From CALMRE01 sp964412895 (GTDB lineage: Bacteria; UBP6; UBA1177; JAKLFG01), in the NCBI GenBank assembly GCA_964412895.1, contig CAYPQK010000076.1, forward strand, positions 1 through 15,293: a DNA stretch of 15,293 nt. The letters run 5' to 3'. Shown piece after piece: positions 1 to 6,955 of this stretch. The notes under the pieces were generated by a model that worked only from the letters and a program-made list of their open reading frames with translations, was not told the origin of the DNA and made no database searches. The position numbers and the translations under genes are program-made. Every line of letters starts with the position of its first letter. Positions within the stretch are counted from its first letter, which is position 1.

Positions 1-1704
1 GTCGACTATGTCTGGCAGTGGAAGGACGATCCGGCCCGGCTTGAGGCGAAGGAATCCTACATAAAACTCTTCGCGCCGTGGGGCTGGATCATCGGCACCG
101 GCGTCTATACCAACGATGTCGTTCAGGAGATCGCGACCATCAAGGAGCGGCTCATATACGCCATGGCGGCGGTTGCCGCGCTGCTTTCGGCGCTGCTGAT
201 CGTCATGATCCGCGGCGGTCTGAATTTCGAGCGGCAGCGGCGGCTCGCCGAAAAGAGGCTCCGCGAAACCGGGGAGCGGTACCGGTCGCTGGTGCACGCC
301 GCCGGCGAGGGTGTGCTGTTCGTCCGCGGCGGTCTTTGTTCCTACGCCAATCCGGTCATGCTGGAACTGATCGGCTGCGGCGAGAAGGAACTGCCCCTCA
401 TCGAATGCCGGGAACTGTTCCCCGCGCTGGGGGAGCGTCTCGCCGCGCAGGATCCCGATCATGACCGCTACCGGCCGTTACTTCTACAGCGGCGCGACGG
501 CATCGCCCTTCCCTGTCTGGTCGCGATCCGCGATATAGCCAGATCGGGAGAGGGATCGGTCCTGCTGGTGCGGCGCGCGGAAGACCCGCTGCCGGCCGAT
601 GCGCCGCGGAACAGCGGCGTACTCAAGCGGCTCCTGAATCTGCCCGCCTCTCTTGCCTCCGATATCGCCCGCGAGATAACGCAGGCGGAAGATGAGCAGG
701 CGGTGATCGCGCTCTGTCAAAGAACCCCCGAACTGGTCCGCGCGCTGCTGGCCGGCGGCGCCTACCCGCCGGCGATAGTCCGGGCGGTCACCGCGGTCAC
801 CGACGCCGCGACCGTGCGGTTCATCGAACTCGCCCAGCGGCGACAGGGGCCCGCGCCGGTACCGTTCGCCTTCATCGCGCTGGGCAGTCAGGGGAGAGGG
901 GAACAGACCCTTTTCACCGATCAGGACAACGCGATCATCTACCACGATACCGGGACCGACGATCCGCGCGTCGCCGCCTATTTTCAAGCCCTCGCCGGCG
1001 AGGTGTGCGGGAATCTGGCACGGTCGGGATACCGCCCCTGCCACGGCAGGATCATGGCCGATAATCCCCGCTGGTGTCTGCCTTTCGGCGCATGGAAGGA
1101 GCATTTCACGCGCTGGATGACGCGGCCGGACGAACGGGAGATGCTCGATCTCATCACCTTTCTCGACCTGCGGCAGGTGTCGGGCGACGGCGCACGGGTG
1201 CGTGAACTGCGGGAACACATATTCGCGTTGGCCGATGCGACGCCCGCGATCCTCACCCATCTGGCGCAGCAGGCGCTCTCGTTCAAGGCGCCGATGCGGC
1301 TGTTCGGCAACATCATCCTGCCGGGCGGGAAAAAAGAACAGGCGGGCCTGCTCGATCTCAAGGCGGCGATGATGCCGGTGGTCAACTATGCCCGGCTTTT
1401 CGCGCTGAAACACCGTGTCGCGGCGACCGCCACGCAGGAGCGGCTTGCGGCCCTGCGCGATGCGGGGGTGCTCCTGCCGTCGCAGTACCACGATATCCTG
1501 ACGGTCTTCGAATCACTGCTGCGTCTGCGACTCGCCCATCAGTCGACGACCGTCGAGCGGGGACTGGAGCCCGACAATCTCATCGATCCCGATCTGCTCG
1601 GCCATCTGGACGAGGCGATACTGCGGGAATGTTTCAACGAGATAGAGCATTTTCAGGAACAGATAAAACGCGATTTTCTGGGTGGTGTGGAGCGGGTCGG
1701 CTAG
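1..1704 (+). CDS. Cache-PAS-DUF294 putative nucleotidyltransferase sensor (5' end missing)
   Basis: The reading frame is open from the first base, so the gene begins outside the window; 567 codons are visible. Residues 1-45 are the end of a single-Cache sensor domain, with the typical PWGWIIGTGVY ending around residues 26-36. A membrane helix follows (about 48-72), then a PAS-like domain (about 92-200). The C-terminal two thirds match DUF294 and DUF294_C: GSQGRGEQTLFTDQD at residues 295-309 fits the nucleotidyltransferase signature, with G295, S296, R299, E301, D307 and D309 present. The usual DUF294 partners are cyclic-nucleotide-binding and CBS domains, so a Cache-PAS front end is less common. 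Seen: the motifs and the domain order. Known: DUF294 proteins often lie beside sodium:solute symporters, and one does here, converging from the opposite strand. Inferred: a membrane sensor that responds to a periplasmic small molecule and tunes that transporter. Its substrate and enzymatic activity are unknown. Confidence 0.85.
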   Translation, partial: VDYVWQWKDDPARLEAKESYIKLFAPWGWIIGTGVYTNDVVQEIATIKERLIYAMAAVAALLSALLIVMIRGGLNFERQRRLAEKRLRETGERYRSLVHAAGEGVLFVRGGLCSYANPVMLELIGCGEKELPLIECRELFPALGERLAAQDPDHDRYRPLLLQRRDGIALPCLVAIRDIARSGEGSVLLVRRAEDPLPADAPRNSGVLKRLLNLPASLASDIAREITQAEDEQAVIALCQRTPELVRALLAGGAYPPAIVRAVTAVTDAATVRFIELAQRRQGPAPVPFAFIALGSQGRGEQTLFTDQDNAIIYHDTGTDDPRVAAYFQALAGEVCGNLARSGYRPCHGRIMADNPRWCLPFGAWKEHFTRWMTRPDEREMLDLITFLDLRQVSGDGARVRELREHIFALADATPAILTHLAQQALSFKAPMRLFGNIILPGGKKEQAGLLDLKAAMMPVVNYARLFALKHRVAATATQERLAALRDAGVLLPSQYHDILTVFESLLRLRLAHQSTTVERGLEPDNLIDPDLLGHLDEAILRECFNEIEHFQEQIKRDFLGGVERVG

Positions 1705-1719
1705 CGTGCCGGAGGGGGA

Positions 1720-3336
1720 TTACTTGTCCTCTTTGTGCGCCATGGAGAAGAACCCTTCGACATCGGGACCGCGATCATCGGTCAGATAGCTGGTGGCGAT
1801 GAGCACGATGAACGACGCGGTCACGCCGAATACGCCGGGGCCGCCCGCGGTCGGCAGGCCGAGGAACGAGGGAATGCCGAGGAACAGCAGCACGATGAAG
1901 AACATCGAGACGACCAGCCCGGCGACCATCCCGGCGATCGCTCCCTGACGGGTGAGCCGTTTCCACCAGAGGTTGGCGAGCATCACGGGGAATATGGCGC
2001 TGGCGGCAATGCCGAAGGCCAATGCCACGAGCCACGCGACATTCTCGCCTTTGAGCAGGACCGCGAGGAATATCGATATCGCCGACATCACCACCGTCGT
2101 GATCTTGGCGATGCCCAGTTCCTGCTTTTCGGTCGCCTGCGGATTGATGTAAGATTTGTAGAGGTCGTGGCTGATGGTCGAAGCGACGGTGATCATCAGT
2201 CCCGCCGAGGTGCTGAGGATGGCGGCCACCGATCCGGCCGCGCCGAGCGCCATAAGCCATTCTCCGCCCAGTTTGCCGCTGATCTCGAGCACCGCCATAT
2301 TCTTGGCCAGTCCGATCTTGCCGGCGCCGATCCATTCGACCAGTTGGGGATAAACCTCCGGCATCAGCAGGAAACCGAGGAAGATGGTGCACAGGTAGAA
2401 GATGCCGAGCGCCACGATGCAGAGGGTGACGCTTTTGCGCGCCGCGCCGGCATCCTTCACCGTATAGAACATGATGAGGATGTGGGGAAGCCCCGCGGTA
2501 CCGAATATGAGCGCGACGACCATGCTTATCTGCGTGATGATGTCGGGGGTGAGAATACCGATGGTCATGGCCGACGGCGCGTTCGGCAACATCTGCCGCG
2601 CCACATCGACCGCCGCCGCAGCCGATCCGGCCTGTTTCACCGCCTCGACCACCGCGGCATCCTTACCGGCGATGCCGGGGGGAATGATATGAGAGAGCGC
2701 CGCCAAGAGGTTCGCCATCGAAAAATCGAAATAGACGATGAGTCCGAACACCGTGATGAACACCATGGTGAAGAACAGGAACAGCGCCTGTATCACCTGA
2801 TTGTAGAGCGTCGCCTTCATGCCGCCGAAGATGATGTAGAGGCTGATCAGGACGCCGATACCGATGGTGACCACGAGGAAGTCCCAGCCGACGATGAGTT
2901 CGAACAACAGTCCCGCGCCCAGCATCTGCGGCACCAGATAGAAGGTCGATATCGCGACGGTCGAGATCATCACCACCAGCTTTATCTTCCGGTCGGGGAA
3001 GCGGCGGTAGATCGCGTCGGCGACGGTGTAGCTTCCGACATTGCGGAGCGGTCCGGCGATGAGCATGAGCACCGCCATGTAGCCGCCGAAAAAGCCGATC
3101 GAGAGCCAGATGCGGTCGACGCCGAATATCGAGATGTCGCCCGCGCAGCCGAGAAAGCTGGCGGCCGATAGGTAACTGCCCACCATGGCGATGCCGGTCT
3201 GTATCCACGGTACGCTTTTACCGGCGACATAGAAATCGGCGGCCGATTTGGTCGATTTCTGGGTGAGCCAAGTCACCACGATGGTCACGGCAACGAAGAA
3301 GAGGATGAACCCGAATACGAGCGGATAGTTCATCAT
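1720..3336 (-). CDS. ActP-like sodium:solute (acetate-type) symporter
   Basis: A 538-residue inner-membrane protein of the SSF/solute:sodium symporter family, close in length to ActP and MctC cation/acetate symporters, with about 13 hydrophobic helices. Family traits are the N-terminal SAADFYVAGKSVPW, SAASFLG in the first core helix, and the serine/threonine-rich STSAGLMITVAST followed by SHDLYK in the helix that supplies sodium ligands in this family. A less hydrophobic segment (about residues 215-265) separates two helix groups. Two consecutive ATG codons (3334-3336 and 3331-3333) both fit the strong GGGGAGGT site just upstream. It lies 4 bp downstream of the DUF485-like gene, and the site overlaps that gene's stop, so the two are probably translated together. 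Known: this family takes up short monocarboxylates and similar solutes with sodium. The exact substrate cannot be read from the sequence. Confidence 0.9.
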   Translation of the reverse strand: MMNYPLVFGFILFFVAVTIVVTWLTQKSTKSAADFYVAGKSVPWIQTGIAMVGSYLSAASFLGCAGDISIFGVDRIWLSIGFFGGYMAVLMLIAGPLRNVGSYTVADAIYRRFPDRKIKLVVMISTVAISTFYLVPQMLGAGLLFELIVGWDFLVVTIGIGVLISLYIIFGGMKATLYNQVIQALFLFFTMVFITVFGLIVYFDFSMANLLAALSHIIPPGIAGKDAAVVEAVKQAGSAAAAVDVARQMLPNAPSAMTIGILTPDIITQISMVVALIFGTAGLPHILIMFYTVKDAGAARKSVTLCIVALGIFYLCTIFLGFLLMPEVYPQLVEWIGAGKIGLAKNMAVLEISGKLGGEWLMALGAAGSVAAILSTSAGLMITVASTISHDLYKSYINPQATEKQELGIAKITTVVMSAISIFLAVLLKGENVAWLVALAFGIAASAIFPVMLANLWWKRLTRQGAIAGMVAGLVVSMFFIVLLFLGIPSFLGLPTAGGPGVFGVTASFIVLIATSYLTDDRGPDVEGFFSMAHKEDK

Positions 3337-3340
3337 GGCG

Positions 3341-3604
3341 CTACCTCCCCAGCCGGAAATAGAGGATGATCAGCAGCCACGAGGCGGGGAACACCATGAG
3401 CGACAGGAAGAGTCCCAGCGGCATCCCGAAGGCCGGTATGGCGGCGATATCCCTGAATTGCGGCGTCTGCAGTATCGCCGTACCGATGTAGAACAGGAAG
3501 AACACAAAAAAGACCGATAGGCTCAGGATCAATTTCTTGCGATAGAGGCGATTAGCCTCTTCGGTACCCGGCAGTTTAGCGCCGACCTGCTTCGTCATGC
3601 TCAT
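3341..3604 (-). CDS. DUF485/DUF4212-like small membrane protein, symporter partner
   Basis: An 87-residue protein with a basic N-terminus (RLYRKK), two membrane helices (about residues 25-45 and 61-85) and a short loop between them. Size, topology and position directly ahead of an SSF symporter match the small DUF485 (YjcH-like) or DUF4212 subunits that accompany ActP-type and VC2705-type symporters; I cannot separate the two families by eye. Two in-frame ATG codons exist (3604 and 3598). The upstream G-rich stretch (revcomp of 3612-3618) serves either poorly, so the start is uncertain by two codons. It is the first gene of a two-gene minus-strand operon. Its role is probably assembly or stability of the symporter, inferred from neighbourhood only. 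Confidence 0.75.
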   Translation of the reverse strand: MSMTKQVGAKLPGTEEANRLYRKKLILSLSVFFVFFLFYIGTAILQTPQFRDIAAIPAFGMPLGLFLSLMVFPASWLLIILYFRLGR

Positions 3605-3639
3605 GCGTGGATCCCCCCCGCGAAGGTTTGTGGTAGAGG

Positions 3640-3668
3640 ATGATAAATGATGTCTCGGATCAAAGCAA
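3640..3668 (-). promoter_or_regulatory. Candidate promoter for the DUF485-symporter operon
   Basis: On the minus strand, TTGCTT (3663-3668) is followed after 17 bp by TATCAT (3640-3645), which differs from TATAAT at one position. The -35 matches TTGACA at only three positions, so this is a moderate candidate. It lies about 36 bp upstream of the small membrane protein start and is back to back with the plus-strand promoter at 3694-3722. Confidence 0.35.
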
Positions 3669-3692
3669 AGTTTTTCTCTGCCGTTGATTTGC

Positions 3693-3731
3693 TTTGACTT
3701 AACATCCCGAATCGGCTATTATTTGACTTAA
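3693..3731. repeat. 10-bp direct repeat TTTGACTTAA flanking a promoter
   Basis: TTTGACTTAA occurs at 3693-3702 and again at 3722-3731, a 29-bp period, or close to three helical turns. The first copy contains the -35 box; the second begins at the last base of the -10 box and spans the expected transcription start. A regulator binding both copies would cover the promoter. Seen directly; the regulatory role is inference. Confidence 0.45.
3694..3722 (+). promoter_or_regulatory. Sigma70-type promoter of the GIY-YIG membrane gene
   Basis: TTGACT (3694-3699), a 17-bp spacer, then TATTAT (3717-3722), each one mismatch from consensus. The predicted start of transcription is near 3729, leaving a leader of about 34 nt with a GGGAGGT ribosome binding site (3746-3752) ahead of the ATG at 3763. 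Confidence 0.7.
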
Positions 3732-3762
3732 GCGGTGAAATATCCGGGAGGTATTCAAGCAG

Positions 3763-4743
3763 ATGAAGGCGCGCGGCTGGGTATTCGTCGTCACCAATCC
3801 TTTGGCGCCCGAATTGTGCAGGGTCAGTTTTTCGGCGAAGGATCCGGAGTGGCGGGCGCGGGAGATGAACAGGAACGGCGCGGAGCATCCCTTCGTCGTC
3901 GAGTATGCGGTGGCGATCGACAATCCCCACTGGTACAAACTGATGGCGTGCCGTAAACTGACCGAAGAAGGAAAGCAGGAGATCAAGGATTGGTTCAGGT
4001 GTCCGTCCGAGGATGCCGCCGCCGCCGTGCGGGAGGCCGTGGGCAAGAACCGGATATTCTCCGAACTCATACGGGGCATTGAAAATGTGAAACGCGCGGA
4101 GCCGTTGCCGGATGGTGAAACGGTCCTTCCCGTTAACCCGAAGGAAACAGGGGGCGGAACGCGGGAAAAAGTAAAAGACGACACTTCCCCGTCCGGACAG
4201 GCGGTGGATTCGCTGGAACTGGCCGCCGCCATACGGCAGGCATTGGAGAATGCCGAGAAGAGCACCCCCGCGAACACGCTGACCGGACGCGAGGATCACC
4301 AAGAGTCGGTCATCAGTATCGAGGATGTGCTGAGCGCCATTACTCCGCAGGACGCGGGGAAAGAGGAGATGGAAAAAATAATGGAAGAAAAGCACCGGCG
4401 CGAGAAACGGGAAGAGGTGCGGCATGATGTCGACGAGGTGCGGCGCGTCATGGAGGAGCGGAAGAAAATGGAGCAAGAGCCGCAAGAGCCGCAAGTGAAA
4501 GAACTCGATATCATCGTGGTGCCGTCGTCGGTCAAGGAGGACAAAAAAAGATCGATACTGTGGGAGGTGTTGCTTCTTCTCATTAGCGATATCGGCTGTA
4601 TATATATCATCATCGCGTCGAAAGGGGTGACGATAACGGCGGTGGCCGTTATCCTAGCATCCCTTTTCTCGCTTCTCCTGATGGATGCGATCAAACAGCA
4701 CATTAAAAACTCCGAAGAAAAAGAAAAGTCGAAGCTTCCGTGA
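3763..4743 (+). CDS. Degenerate GIY-YIG (T5orf172-like) domain protein with two C-terminal membrane helices
   Basis: 326 residues. Residues 5-95 resemble the T5orf172/MUG113 branch of GIY-YIG domains: GWVFVVTNP at 5-13, a second strand LCRVSFS at 18-24, KDPEWRARE at 26-34, HPFVVEYAV, and a terminal KDWF. The catalytic picture is broken. The glycine of the second strand is a serine (S22), and the helix that should carry the catalytic glutamate and a histidine reads NPHWYKLMACRKL. R31 remains. A low-complexity charged linker (about 115-260, probably helical and partly coiled coil, with a small EPQEPQ repeat) leads to two membrane helices at about 265-285 and 290-308 and a lysine-rich tail. The start is set by GGGAGGT 10 bp upstream and a near-consensus promoter. 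Known: intact members are endonucleases. Inferred: this one has lost catalysis and may be a nucleic-acid or ligand sensor at the membrane. Function is not known. Confidence 0.8.
   Translation: MKARGWVFVVTNPLAPELCRVSFSAKDPEWRAREMNRNGAEHPFVVEYAVAIDNPHWYKLMACRKLTEEGKQEIKDWFRCPSEDAAAAVREAVGKNRIFSELIRGIENVKRAEPLPDGETVLPVNPKETGGGTREKVKDDTSPSGQAVDSLELAAAIRQALENAEKSTPANTLTGREDHQESVISIEDVLSAITPQDAGKEEMEKIMEEKHRREKREEVRHDVDEVRRVMEERKKMEQEPQEPQVKELDIIVVPSSVKEDKKRSILWEVLLLLISDIGCIYIIIASKGVTITAVAVILASLFSLLLMDAIKQHIKNSEEKEKSKLP
4474..4494 (+). repeat. Tandem 9-bp repeat inside the GIY-YIG gene
   Basis: CAAGAGCCG occurs twice in tandem and is followed by a third CAA, encoding QEPQEPQ in the charged linker. 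It is in frame, so copy-number changes would alter only the linker length. Confidence 0.6.
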
Positions 4744-4792
4744 ATTTAAATCTTGATGGCGTGACCGAACCCTTATTACGGATGGTGAACCC

Positions 4793-6277
4793 ATGACCGA
4801 CCTGCATGAGACGCATGACCGGCAGCACCGCGCACTGTTGCAGAAGATCGCCCGCGGGGTGATGTTCGAACGGGGGATGCTTCCCGAATTCTCCGAAGAG
4901 GCGCTGACTGAGCTCGGCCGTATGGACGACGGTGGTGCCGTGCCGGGCGGCGCGGTGCGTGACCTGCGGAACCTGCTGTGGTGTTCGATCGACAACGACG
5001 ATTCGCGTGATCTGGATCAGCTTTCGGTGGCGGTCGCCGTGCCGGGCGGCGCGGTGAAGGTGCTGGTCGCCATCGCCGATGTCGACGCGCTGGTCAAACG
5101 CGATTCGGCGATAGACCGGCACGCTCAGCACAACACGACCTCGATCTATACCGCCGCCGAGATATTCCCGATGCTGCCCGAACAGCTCTCGACCGATCTG
5201 ACCTCGCTCAACCTTGACGCCGACCGCTACGCCGTCGTGGTCGAGATGACGGTCGGCGCGGACGGCGAGCTGGCAGGTTCCGATCTTTACCGCGCGGTGG
5301 TCCGCAACCATGCCAAACTTGCCTACAACAGCCTAGCCGCGTGGCTGGAAGAGGGAAAGCCGATGCCCGACGCGGTCGCCGCTGTTACGGGGCTTGCCGA
5401 TAACATCCGGCTGCAGCACGGCGCGGCGCACCACCTGCGGGCGCTCCGTCACCTGCACGGCGCCCTCGATCTGGAGACGATAGAGTCGCGGCCGGTCTTC
5501 GCCGGCGAGGAGCTGACCGATCTGGCGGCCGAAATGCGCAACGGCGCGAAGGACATCATCGAGGACTTCATGATAGCGGCCAACGGCGTCACGGCGCGCT
5601 ATCTCGCCGCAAAGAAATTCCCGTCGCTGCGGCGCGTGGTCCGCGTCCCGAAACGGTGGGACCGCATCGTCGAGCTGGCGGGCGAACGGCAGTATGTCCT
5701 GCCGCAGGAGCCCGATCCGGCGTCGCTCGACAAATTCCTGCTCTGGGAAAAGGGGCGTGACCCGCTCCGGTTCCCCGACCTGTCGCTGAGCGTCATCAAA
5801 CTGCTCGGCTTCGGCGAATATATCGTCGAGTTGCCCGGCGACCGCGCCGTCGGCCACTTCGGACTCGCGGTGAAGGATTACGCCCACTCGACCGCCCCCA
5901 ATCGCCGTTATCCCGACCTCATCACCCAGCGGCTTCTCAAAGCGGCGCTGGCGGGAGCACCGGCCCCGTACACCGAAAGCGAACTGGGAATGTTCGCCAA
6001 ACGCTGCACCGAACAGGAGGATGTGGCGAAGAAGATCGAGCGGCAGGTCCGGAAGTCGGCCGAGGCGATGGTGCTGGAGGCGAAGATCGGCGAGAAGTTC
6101 GACGCCATCGTCACCGGCGCCTCCGACAAGGGGACCTGGGTGCGCCTGCTCCATCCGTCGGTCGAAGGGAAACTGGTGTCGGGCTTCGAGGGGAAGGATG
6201 TCGGCCAGCAGCTCCGGGTCCAGCTCCTCCGCGTCGATATCAGGCGCGGATTCATCGACTTCAAACTTTCCCGTTGA
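4793..6277 (+). CDS. RNase II/R family (RNB) exoribonuclease with C-terminal S1 domain
   Basis: 494 residues, shorter than E. coli RNase II (644) because there is little room for N-terminal cold-shock domains. The RNB core begins near residue 60. The metal-binding segment IDNDDSRDLDQ gives D67, D73 and D75 with the same spacing as D201, D207 and D209 of E. coli RNase II, but the fourth aspartate (D210) is Q76. The second signature, HFGLAVKDYAHSTAPNRRYPDL, carries R371 and R372. Residues of about 430-492 form an S1-like RNA-binding domain ending the protein. Known: the family degrades RNA processively from the 3' end in the cytoplasm. I recall DLDQ as common in a short-RNB subfamily rather than a unique loss, so activity is likely but unproven. 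The ribosome site is weak (GGATGGTGA). It lies 49 bp after the GIY-YIG gene and may be cotranscribed with it. Confidence 0.88.
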   Translation: MTDLHETHDRQHRALLQKIARGVMFERGMLPEFSEEALTELGRMDDGGAVPGGAVRDLRNLLWCSIDNDDSRDLDQLSVAVAVPGGAVKVLVAIADVDALVKRDSAIDRHAQHNTTSIYTAAEIFPMLPEQLSTDLTSLNLDADRYAVVVEMTVGADGELAGSDLYRAVVRNHAKLAYNSLAAWLEEGKPMPDAVAAVTGLADNIRLQHGAAHHLRALRHLHGALDLETIESRPVFAGEELTDLAAEMRNGAKDIIEDFMIAANGVTARYLAAKKFPSLRRVVRVPKRWDRIVELAGERQYVLPQEPDPASLDKFLLWEKGRDPLRFPDLSLSVIKLLGFGEYIVELPGDRAVGHFGLAVKDYAHSTAPNRRYPDLITQRLLKAALAGAPAPYTESELGMFAKRCTEQEDVAKKIERQVRKSAEAMVLEAKIGEKFDAIVTGASDKGTWVRLLHPSVEGKLVSGFEGKDVGQQLRVQLLRVDIRRGFIDFKLSR

Positions 6278-6301
6278 CTTTCCCCTATCTCTTCATATAC
6301 T
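6274..6301 (+). promoter_or_regulatory. Promoter of the arsenic operon
   Basis: TTGACT (6274-6279), a 16-bp spacer, and TATACT (6296-6301), each one mismatch from the sigma70 consensus. The -35 box overlaps the stop codon of the upstream ribonuclease gene (6275-6277). The predicted start of transcription is about 6308, giving a leader of about 29 nt before arsR. Confidence 0.7.
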
Positions 6302-6313
6302 CGCATAAGCGGT

Positions 6314-6324
6314 TATTTGAAATA
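6314..6324. promoter_or_regulatory. Candidate ArsR operator
   Basis: TATTTGAAATA is a perfect 5-bp inverted repeat around one central base, just downstream of the -10 box and before the arsR start. AT-rich palindromes with TTTGA/TCAAA character are typical operators of ArsR/SmtB repressors. Its position would let the bound repressor block transcription. No footprint is available, so this is inference from position and symmetry. Confidence 0.45.
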
Positions 6325-6336
6325 CGGTGACTCTGC

Positions 6337-6693
6337 ATGAAAAAAGAATCGAGATTCTTCAAGGCGCTGGCCGACGATACGCGGCTCGCCATCATCGCGC
6401 TCCTGTCGTGGCGCGAAGAGCTGTGCGTCTGCGACATCATGACGGTCCTTGCCCTCACGCAGTCGAAGGCGTCGCGCCATCTGCGCTATCTCACGCAGGC
6501 CGGCATTCTCGACGACGAACGGCGCACCGTGTGGGTCTACTATCGTATCTCGCCCGATCTGCCGCCGCTGGAGGCGGGGATCATCCGGGATGTGCAGAGC
6601 CACTTCGATTCGAAGGGCTACGCCGCGCTCAGGAAGAAACTGGAGGTGTGGCTCGCCAAGAAGGGTCGTTCGCCGTTGTGCAAGGATGAATAA
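6337..6693 (+). CDS. arsR: ArsR/SmtB-family arsenic-responsive repressor
   Basis: 118 residues with a winged-helix fold: FFKALADDTRLAIIALL near the start, the recognition helix LTQSKASRHLRYL at about 41-53, and the wing RRTVWVYY. The metalloid site ELCVCDIM (28-35) has C30 and C32, but the third cysteine found in E. coli-type ArsR (CVCDLC) is M35. C116 near the C-terminus could contribute a ligand. Known: ArsR represses its own operon and releases DNA when As(III) or Sb(III) binds these cysteines, and two of the three are enough in the E. coli-type protein. It is the first gene of the arsenic operon, behind a near-consensus promoter with a palindrome over the start region. Whether it responds to organic or inorganic arsenic cannot be told. 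Confidence 0.92.
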   Translation: MKKESRFFKALADDTRLAIIALLSWREELCVCDIMTVLALTQSKASRHLRYLTQAGILDDERRTVWVYYRISPDLPPLEAGIIRDVQSHFDSKGYAALRKKLEVWLAKKGRSPLCKDE

Positions 6694-6712
6694 CCAACGA
6701 TAGGAGAGAAGG

Positions 6713-6946
6713 ATGAAGAAATTACAGATCCTCGGAACCGGTTGTCCCAAATGTAAACAGCTCGCGATGATGACCGAAACGGCGGCCAAAGAATTGGGCA
6801 TCGAGTACGAACTCACCAAGGTGACCGACATCAACGAGATCGTCGGCTTCGGTGTCATGTCGACCCCGGCGCTCGTGGTGGACGGCGTGCTGAAAGTGTC
6901 GGGAAGGGTGCCGCCGGTCGGTGAACTTAAAAAGCTTATCGCGTAG
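6713..6946 (+). CDS. arsE: Small thioredoxin-like protein, ArsE-like
   Basis: 77 residues with the redox motif CPKC at 11-14 after a first strand (KKLQILGTG), a cis-proline segment STPALVVDG, and a C-terminal helix. This is the compact redox-active disulfide family (MTH895-like, TIGR00412), about two thirds the length of a normal thioredoxin. In the arsEFG operon described from Shewanella, ArsE is a protein of this kind and works with ArsF to reduce nitro groups of aromatic arsenicals such as roxarsone to amines. Direct adjacency to arsF and arsG supports that role here. An alternative is a general thiol donor for the ArsC downstream. It has a good GGAGAGAAGG ribosome site and lies 19 bp after arsR. 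Family assignment is firm; the ArsE name rests on context. Confidence 0.8.
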   Translation: MKKLQILGTGCPKCKQLAMMTETAAKELGIEYELTKVTDINEIVGFGVMSTPALVVDGVLKVSGRVPPVGELKKLIA

Positions 6947-6955
6947 AGGTGACCC

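Noticed and set aside
1705..1719. Bidirectional terminator between convergent genes
   Set aside because: Only 15 bp are available and no inverted repeat with a T run is present.
1735..3171. Long plus-strand open frame opposite the symporter
   Set aside because: Its composition is extremely charged and histidine-rich with no fold or signature, while the minus-strand frame is a clear membrane transporter.
3601..4494. Minus-strand open frame opposite the GIY-YIG gene
   Set aside because: The plus strand has a near-consensus promoter, a good ribosome site and a recognisable domain; the minus frame has none of these.
4753..4779. Possible promoter TTGATG ... TATTAC ahead of the ribonuclease gene
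   Set aside because: The spacer is only 15 bp and both boxes are imperfect; transcription from the gene 49 bp upstream explains expression as well.
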